Shown in pieces: positions 51,901 to 60,900 of a stretch of 64,000 bases of DNA. The notes below the pieces were generated by a model, which saw only the letters and a program-made list of their open reading frames with translations, was not told the origin of the DNA and did not search any database. A program made the translations under genes and the position numbers. Position 1 is the first letter of the stretch. Every line of letters begins with the position of its first letter. Source of the DNA: Colius striatus (Eukaryota > Chordata > Aves > Coliiformes > Coliidae); assembly GCF_028858725.1 (NCBI RefSeq), contig NC_084763.1, positions 7,688,001 to 7,752,000 on the forward strand, given 5' to 3'.

Positions 51901-54900
51901 CAACAGGTAGATAAAGCTGCTAAAATTGAACTAGCTCAGGTAGATCTAGACTGGGAGCGTAAAGGTGAGCTATTTATAGCTCGATGGGCCCATGAAACAT
52001 CAGGACATCTGGGAAGAGATGCAACATATAGATGGGCTCGTGATCGAGGGGTGGACTTGACCATGGAAGCCATCACACAGGTCACCCATGAATGTGAAAC
52101 GTGTGCCGCAATCAAGCGAGCCACACGAATCAAGTCTCCCTGGAACAGAGGCCGATGGCTGGGTTTTCAGTATGGTGAGGCCTGGCAAATTGACTATGTT
52201 GGACCACTACCACGAACACATCAAGGCAAGCGGTATATACTCACCATGGTGGAAGCAACTACTGGTTGGTTGGAAACATACTCTGTCAACCACGCCACTG
52301 CCCGAAATACTGTCTTGGGTCTTGAAAGGCAAGTTTTGTGGCGACACGGCACTCCAGAAAGAATTGAATCAGATAATGGAACTCATTTTCGAAATAATCT
52401 CATAAACTCCTGGGCAAAGAAACATGGCATTGAGTGGATATACCACATCCCCTATCACCCACAAGCCTCTGGAAAGATTGAGAGATATAATGGGTTACTA
52501 AAGACCATGTTGAGAGCACTGGGCAATGGGGCATGGAAGCAGTGGGATAAAAATTTAGCAGAAGCCACTTGGCTGGTCAATAGCAGAGGTTCAACTAACC
52601 GTCCTGGTCCTGCCCAAACAAAACCACTACATACTGTGGGAGGAGATAAGGTCCCCGTAGTGCACCCAGGGAAATGGCTGGGGAAGGCAGTATGGGTTGC
52701 ACCTCCCATGGGAAAAGGCAAACCCATTCGTGGGATTGTCTTTGCTCAAGGGCCTGGCTGTACTTGGTGGGTGATGAGAAAGGATGGGGAAACTCGATGT
52801 GTACCTCAAGGAGACTTAACCTTGGGGGAAAAATAACCTGTTATGTGAGTTATCTGTTGTAGATGAACTTTGAAAGAAAAACCGAACAAGTGGACAAACC
52901 AAGCCGGTGCTGGTGCCCAACACTGAACATACTGTTTCCCCTGGCCTGGATATTCATCTTGATGGATGAGACAGAAGTTATGACCTGCTCCAGTGAACAT
53001 CTACAGAGGATGAAAGATATAAGAATGTTGTTTGTTTGTTTGATGCAAGATGCAAGAGGGAATACAAGAATGATGTTTGTCTGTTGAAGAGTGGGGGTAC
53101 TGGTTAATGAGAGTATATAAGAATGTATATGGATTGTTAAGATGGTTTGTCTGAGCATGACATAAATGGTATGGAATAAGGGGTGGAGACTGTAGTGGGT
53201 CTGGGACGGTAGTGATTTTCCACAGCAGCTCCTGCAGTGCTGTGCTTACTGTTGATATCAATATTATGACTACCGCTTGCACAACATTGGGGCTGTCCCT
53301 CCAGCATTCCTTCCCCCACCTTCACCAATAGCTGTGAGTGGGCATGATCTTGGGAGGGACTATGGCCAGGACAGCTGACCCAGGCTGACCAAGGAGATAT
53401 TCCATACCATATGACGTCAGCTCAGGAATATAAACTGGGGGAAAGGAGCAGGAAGGAGAGGCGAGATTCATTTCTGGCCTTCCCAAAGCAACCGCTACGC
53501 GTACTGAAGCCCTGCTTCTCGGGAGGTGGCCGGACATCGCTGCTGATGGGAAGTAGAGAGTAACAGCTTATCTGCTTCTGCTTTGCTTCCCGCGCGCGCG
53601 GCTTTGGTGCTTCTTTATTAAACTGCTTTTATCTCAACCCACGAGATTCCCATCTTATTTTCTCCCCTTCCCTGGCTTGCTTCTCGGGAGGTGGGGGGTA
53701 AAGCGGTGTGGTGGGCACCTGGCATCCAGCCAGGCTCAAACTACCACACAGTCTGAGAGAGCTGGGGTTGTTCAGCCTGGAGAAGGCTCCAGGGGGACCT
53801 TGTTGTGGCCTTTCAGTACTTAAAGGCAGCTTGTAAGAAAGATGGAGACAGGCTTTTTGGCAGGGACTGCAGCAATAGGACAAGGGGTAATGTTTTTAAA
53901 CTCAAGGAGGGTAGAGACTAGGTATAAGGAAGACATTCTGAGGGTAGTGAAACACTGGCACATGTAAAACAGACACACCCCATCCCTGGAAATATTCAAG
54001 GTCAGGCTGAATGGGGCTCTAAGCAATTTGATCTACTGAAAGATGTCCCTGCTCATTGCAACAGGAGTTGGGCTAGATGACCTTTAAAGGTCCCTTCCAA
54101 CCCAAACTATTCTATGATTCAAAGGCCATGCCATGAAGAATGTAGCAGTGTAACTGAACACAGTCTTAATGCTGTCTACTGGCATTCAAATATTCTTTAA
54201 GAGGCAAAAAATATCATGAGTTTGCTTTAAATGAAAAATGGCCTGTCTCTGGAACCACGGAGAACAGATCAGAAGCTAAAATGTCTGCAAGAACGCCAGG
54301 GAAATCAGTGCTCTGGTTTTGAATGGACAAACTGGGGTATGATGCAACAGATACACTCCATGCCTTAACATCTCATATTTTGCCATCAGACAGTGTTTGA
54401 GAAAGCCAAAAATTCCAGATGGTCTCTATCAGAAGACAACCATATCATTAGATCAGATTTATCCCCACCTATCATCCTTACAGAAACTGTAAGCACTCAC
54501 CCAATTTTGATTAAGCAAAACGTGTTTGGGGGGGCTTTTCCCCCCTTTTTTAATGAAATAAATATTACAGGACTGGCATAGATTAAGCCCAGCTGGCAAC
54601 AAAGCCCCACACAGCCACTTGTGGGTCCCACAGCTGGTGGGATGGGGAGGAGAATCGGGAGAAAAAGGTAAAAACCTCATGGATTGGCATATAAGGACAA
54701 TTTAGTAGAACACCACAAGAACACACAGCCTGATAAAGAAGGGTGCCAAGTGAGAGATGCCCAGTGTCACTGCTCACCCCCCAGAACCTCATGCTCAGTC
54801 CCAATGAAACAGCCACAGTGCCTTTGCTCCCCTCTCCCTATATACTGAGCATGACATCAGCATGCTATGGAATAGCCTGGCCATGAGCCTTTCTGCTTTC

Positions 54901-57900
54901 TGGTGAAAATTAACCCTCTCCCAGCCAAACCCAGCACATCTATTTGGATTTGACTTGTAATAAGCTGATTTCCCCAAGTGGAGTCCATTTTGCCCAAGAC
55001 AGTGGTGGATGAGGGATCTTTCCCTGTCCTTATCTCAACCCATGAGTTTTTTGTTCTAGTTTCTGTCCCCTGTGCAGTTGAAGAGGTGAGTGATAGAACA
55101 GCTTTAGTGGACACCTGATGTCCAGCCAGTCAACCCACTACAGCTACAAAAGCTCACAACAAGCTCAATTTCACATATGCTATGAAAATATGTGCATGAA
55201 TAAATTTCCCTGTCCTATCAATGAAGCTTTTAAAATGACATAATAAAGCTACATCAGGTGGAATTTCCTGCATGCTACTGTACTAAGACAAATAATATTG
55301 AAGCGTCTGGGGGGTCAGGAGAGTAGGGGACACACCAGTCTTAATCCCAGCCCTGAAGCCAGCAGCAAAAGGTCTGCCTTTATGAAACACACTGCTGCAC
55401 TTTATCTTTTCTCGGGATGTTAGACTCCTGATCTCTCATCACAGCACAAGGTGGCAACACTGCACCATCTGTTCTCCCAGGATGACACCACTGAGCTTTT
55501 TCACCTCACCTGACAACTGAACAGGTAGGAACAGCACGCACCAGGGGGCTATTGTCACAGCTTGGTGACAGTCGTTTCAAAGAGAGCATGTAACCTGTCA
55601 GCACACCTGAAAACATCAGCCCAGAACTCTTCAGCACCTTCACTAACAATATGCTCAGAACAATTCAAAGTCAGCTCAGGCAGAGAGAGCATTCCCTTCA
55701 TCCCCAACTTGGCACTCTCCAGTCCACCTTTCTGTCACCTGGAGTCACCTTGAGCATGCCAATATGCTTCACTGTAGAAACAAAAGCGTCTTGGCTTGCT
55801 TTGAACCTTTCCTCAGGCCACATCATTTACTCATACTCGTGTACAACTGGCTCAAGAGAAATCTGTCCTCTGACATCTACTGCGTGTGCTCTAGCAACAT
55901 TAAAAGAACATACTAGCCTTACTGTGACACCTAAAAGACAGCTATTAGCGGTTTTGTATTCAAGACTACAAAGGATAGTTCCAAAAGGCCATTTAAAATC
56001 GCTGCCTTGTCTTACCTGCTGATAGAGTTAAACTAGCTCACAGAGTCACAGAATCTCAAGGGCTGGAAGGGGCCTCGAGAGACCAGTGCAACACCCCTGC
56101 CAGAGCAGGACCACCTAGAGTAGGTCACACAGGAACTCATCCAGGTGGGTTTGGAACATCCCCAGAGAAGGAGACTCCACAACCCATCTGGGCAGCCCCT
56201 TCCAGTGCTCCCTCACCTCAACAGGAAAGAAATTCTTTCTTATATTTCTTTGGAACCTCTTGTGTTCCAGCTTGTACCCATTGCCCCTTGTCCTATCATT
56301 GGCCATCACTGAGCACAGCCTGGCTCCATCCTCCTGACACCCACCCTTTATGTATTTGTAAACATGAATGAGGTTACCTCTCAGTCTCCTCCAAGCTGAA
56401 GAGCCCCAGCTCCCTCAGCCTTTCATTGTAAGGGAGATGCTCCACTCCATCAACTTGGTGTAAGGAAGACCCGTGTTCAGTGCACTTTGTATAGACAGAC
56501 AATTTAGGCCATACAACTCCTTATATCTTTCAACAGCAAGGAAAGCCAGTATCTGCTAGTCTTGGACTAAAAGCAGACAGAATTGCTGGTTATAGAATCA
56601 TAGAATCACAGAATCTTAAAGGTTGGGAAGGAACTCTAGAGATCATCTAGTTCAACCCCCTGCCAGAGCAGGACCACCTAGATCAGGTCACACAGGAACT
56701 CATCCAGGTGGTTTTGAAGGTACACCATAGCAGGATATTAGAATATTGTGTGAGGATTTCTAGCCGTCCAAGCCAGACATGCAGAAGATTATAATACACT
56801 AATGCAAAGCAAAGTTCATCTTCAAAGAAGATAAATTGATCTTTTCCTTTCCTCCTGTCTGTTGAGGACTCCCAGTACTTTGTGTTCCTGTTTGACTTTG
56901 TGTCTTTCACAGCTATAACCTGGAAAAACACCACTACATTTGGAAATTAATCTCTCACTCACAAGTCACGAAGTGCCAGCAGCTGCAGAATTAAAGAGTG
57001 CCTTAGCTAAAAACCTTGCCAGCAAATTCTGCTCCTTCAGGTAGCATTAAAGAAGCATCTGATTCCTTTCGTGGGACCAGACACACCACTTGGCTCATCC
57101 TTGGTAGCAAAGGTTTTCTTCCTGAACACCTAAAGGAGGTGACTCTGTGAGCAGATGGGAGGGAGTCAGAGCAGCTGTCTTCACACCAGCTGTCAAACAG
57201 ATTTTGTTTCTCTAGCACAAGTCACCACCCTTCTGCCTCACAGCTATGCTGCAAGGAGTCTGATCTCAGTACTGAAAGAGGGAGGGGGAAAAACAAAAGG
57301 ACGATGGTGGACTGTTAGGGAAGTTTGTAACTAGAGGACAGTTCTGTTAGAGGAACAGTAGTGCCATGGACTAATAATTTAACCAGGTTTCCAGCTCTCT
57401 CCTGTGTCAATAATTTTACAATCCACTAGACATCAAAGCATGTTTCTACCTCTTCCTCTGTAGGGACAGGCAGGGTTTTCCTTCTCTCCCCAGTTGTTTA
57501 TGGTTTTTTCCCCAGTTTGCTGCTTCTCTGTCAACTCTGATGGAAATTTGCCAGCACATTTGAAAGTCATTAGGAACAGGGTTAGATTCCCACAAAGCAG
57601 TTTTACAGAAGACTTCCTTAGGAAAACAGATCTTTCCTTTGCCATCTCCCATTTGCTAGAAAGCATTAGGAGGAAAAAAAAAAACCCACAACTGTTGACA
57701 AGAAAAAGAAAGGACAGAATTAACCTAATCAAAGGACCTCAAAGTAGGACAAACAAGTCAACAGCCTAAAAGTACACACCTATTTCTGCTCCCTTTATAC
57801 AAAGAGAATCTAGGGGGACAAATCCAGACTTAAACACCCACATTGTAGGAATCTGAAGTGGATCAAAAGGTATCCCACAACCAAGGATGTTCCTGAAGGA

Positions 57901-60900
57901 CTGAGTACCATGATTCCTCTCCAGAAGGTTGGCCCCAGCCCCTGACCCACCAAGAGCAGAAGAACCCATGAAATCTCCTTCAGTACTGTTTGTTGTTGTT
58001 CAGCACTGGCTGATGTTAAGATTTGTGCCAGCTCTCTTTCCTACCCCAGTCTCTCTGAGGAGAGTGCTCTGGTCACTCTGAGGAGTCAGAGGCAGCACAT
58101 TAACCAGTCAGAAAAGTCAGAATCTTCCTCAAATGGCCTATATTTATAGGGATGCTTATTACATGCTGACACAGAATGGTAGGGTTGGAAGGGACCTCCA
58201 GAGATCATCTAGTCCAATACCCCTGCCAAAGCGGGTTCCCCTCTATCAGGTCCCACAGGAACACATCCAGGTGGGTTTGGAAACCTCCAGAGAAGGAGCC
58301 TCCACACCCTCCCTGGGCAGCCTGGGCCAGGGCTCCCTCACCTAACACCAAACAGGTTTCTCCTCACGTTGACCTGCCTCTGCAAGGGGGTTGGACTGGA
58401 TGATCTCTAAAGGTCCCTTCCAACCCTTCCATTCAATGATTCTATGATCCACATTCCAGTGGAACTTCCTGCACTCCAGCTTGTGCCCACTACCCCTTGC
58501 CCTGTCACTGGGTGACATGACTAGATAGCACATGAGCTATCCAACACTATCAAGAGTTTACAAACTCATTTGGGTAGTCGAACAGACTAACTTTTCAAAA
58601 GGATGTTCTCTGTAAGTGATATCTAACACAGGTGTCCACAGCAAATTAGCAGCAAGGTGAAACTGGGATAGGTACAGATTTCTTTCCCATGGTGTTTGAG
58701 TGACACATATGACAAAATACCTACAGGCTGGGGGCCAGTCTGCCCTTGGAAAATCATTTCAGACTGTCAGAACAGGCAACATGATTATTTCAGTGCCACA
58801 CAACTTTGCCACTGCCCAGCAATCTCCACTTTGGAGTGATGTGAACTAAATGTGAAAACAATCAGAACACACCTCTGTCTTGCCTCTCTCTGCATACCTG
58901 CATGGCTGCAATGATTACATATTAGAAAGGGAAATGAAGCATCTGGTCTCAGCTGTTCCACATGCACTAGCTTATTTTCAGTAAATAGGAAGGAGCAGAG
59001 CCTGGTTCACCATGGAAAAATCAGCTTCTGGAAAAATCCCTGCTGTTCTAAGTGAAGTCCTTTTTCTCATGGCAAAAGGAGGCATGAAGGCAAGGCCCAC
59101 AGGCCTACTTCTTCCTGCAAACCAGCCACTTGCACCCACCACCTTTTATTTACATGTAGCCCACATACCAAGGACTTTCATCACACTAAGCAGGATGAGT
59201 AGCAAGACCTAGTGTACATGCTGTTGGTTAGTCAAAAGGTTTGGGAGTAAACTGTTGAGGTCCAACCTTGTTCAGCTCCTGCATGTCCTACAGGCTCTGT
59301 AGGACACTACACTACTTCTGCTTTTCTCCAGAAATTCACACTGATTTCGACCCAAAATTCATTCTCTTGAAGAACAGAATGGCACAAATGACTAAAACAT
59401 CCATTATCTTGGGGTTTTTTTGGCTATTATTTTCCACCAGAAGATCAAATCTGACTTGTTAGAGACTGGTATCTATCTATTAGGAGATTTGGAACCCTAG
59501 AACAAGGGTGTAACACACAATCAGCAAGGGAGAGTTGCTTGCTGTTATTGTTCTACAATGGCTGTCTGGTCAAGTGTCAATACTACCAATATTTCTATGC
59601 ATATTCACACATCTGAGCAACTCTATGAACTTCAGTGCTGGATGCAAAGAATGTGGCCTCAGAAATGTGATGGAAAAAAGAATCTCTTTTCTCTGGTGTG
59701 AAGTTAGCGTTTGAGCTGACTTTAGTGCTGTACATCATCAAAACACTCAGCTTTTACTGTCAGATTATTTCAGTCAGCTGCATCATACTTCAGCTCCTAA
59801 GAAAATAACTTGTCACAGGGTAGAAATCACTGAAGTCAAACACTAGCACTGCAGTCTGAAGGATGTGTGACTGCAGCAGACAAAAAGTCCACCAAATAAA
59901 TAAGCTAAATTAGCAATTCTAATACATTTAGGTCTGCAAGGAAGATTCCTCCTGATCCAGTGCATACTTCATGCAAAGCAAGGAAGAAAGAATGCATCCC
60001 TGCATACCTAAAAGTCAGATGCTAAGTAACAGGCCTGATCTCCAGAAACACAGAAATGCTCATTACCCTTGAAAGCCAGGTCATTTCTATTTGAATTTGT
60101 TATCTGCAAGCACTGCTATGGGCAATGCATGGCAGGTCTACATGAAGTGAACTGTAATGGTAAGTTCACTTCAAAAATGTACCCATTTTTCCACACAGTC
60201 CTGCCACAGCACATTATCTCTGCAGGGCATTTGCTTAAAAATCACAAAAGATCCATAACTAAAGAGAAAATCGACTCCTGCATGTATGCAATGTGTTTGA
60301 AAATGCTTACCAAGAGGTTCTCTGGTTTGAGGTCCCTGTGGACAATGTTCTTGCTGTGGATATAAACCAGCGCCTCACACAGGTCAGTGATCATGACAGC
60401 AGCATCGTGCTCTGTGAACTTCACGCTTTCGATGATTGCATCAAATAAGTCCCCACCTGGGACATACTCTAGGATTAGGTAGATCTCAGCTTCTGTCTCA
60501 TACACTTCAATTAAGCTTACTATGTTGGGATGAGAGAGACTCCTAATGATCAGAATCTCGCTTTCCATCATGTCCTCTTTCCCTTTCAGCTTGGACTTAT
60601 CAACAATTTTCATGGCGTAGATCTGATTGGAGTCACAGTGGCGACACTCCTTCACCACTGCAAAGTTCCCATCCCCAATAGTTCTGCCAATCTCGTAGTG
60701 TTTCTCCACATCAGTTCTGGTTTTGATGGCATGCCTCCTCCCTGTGCTTTCCAGGCCCTGACCCTTGTTTTCTTCTTTGTTCCCTCTGCGCTCTCCTGTT
60801 CTTTCTCTTCGTGTCATGTCGCTCTCTCTGTGCACGATATGGCCCTCTCTTCTGGCACCCTCCTCTTTAGCCCTTTGTCCCTCTCTGCCCTCCCTGTGTG

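Larger units (their letters stand above)
46983..53748 (+). mobile_element. Intact, recently inserted class III (ERVL-like) provirus without env
   Basis: This is a full provirus: 5' LTR 46983-47540, primer binding site 47548-47565, gag 47614-49656, pol in the same frame after a TAG to 52836, polypurine tract ending at 53190, and 3' LTR 53191-53748. It is flanked by CAGTC on both sides (46978-46982 and 53749-53753), a 5-bp target duplication, which fits class III elements. The two LTRs have the same length and I saw no difference between them, so insertion is recent in evolutionary terms. Both long frames are open. There is no env and no dUTPase segment after integrase. It lies in a DCLK3 intron, antisense to the gene, and splits an older CR1 copy. 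Family placement is inferred from pol and gag character; a phylogeny was not possible here. Confidence 0.93.
55143..60310. other. Rest of the large DCLK3 intron
   Basis: Beyond the CR1 copies listed I see no exon or other feature. Frames here are short and uncharacteristic. Confidence 0.65.
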
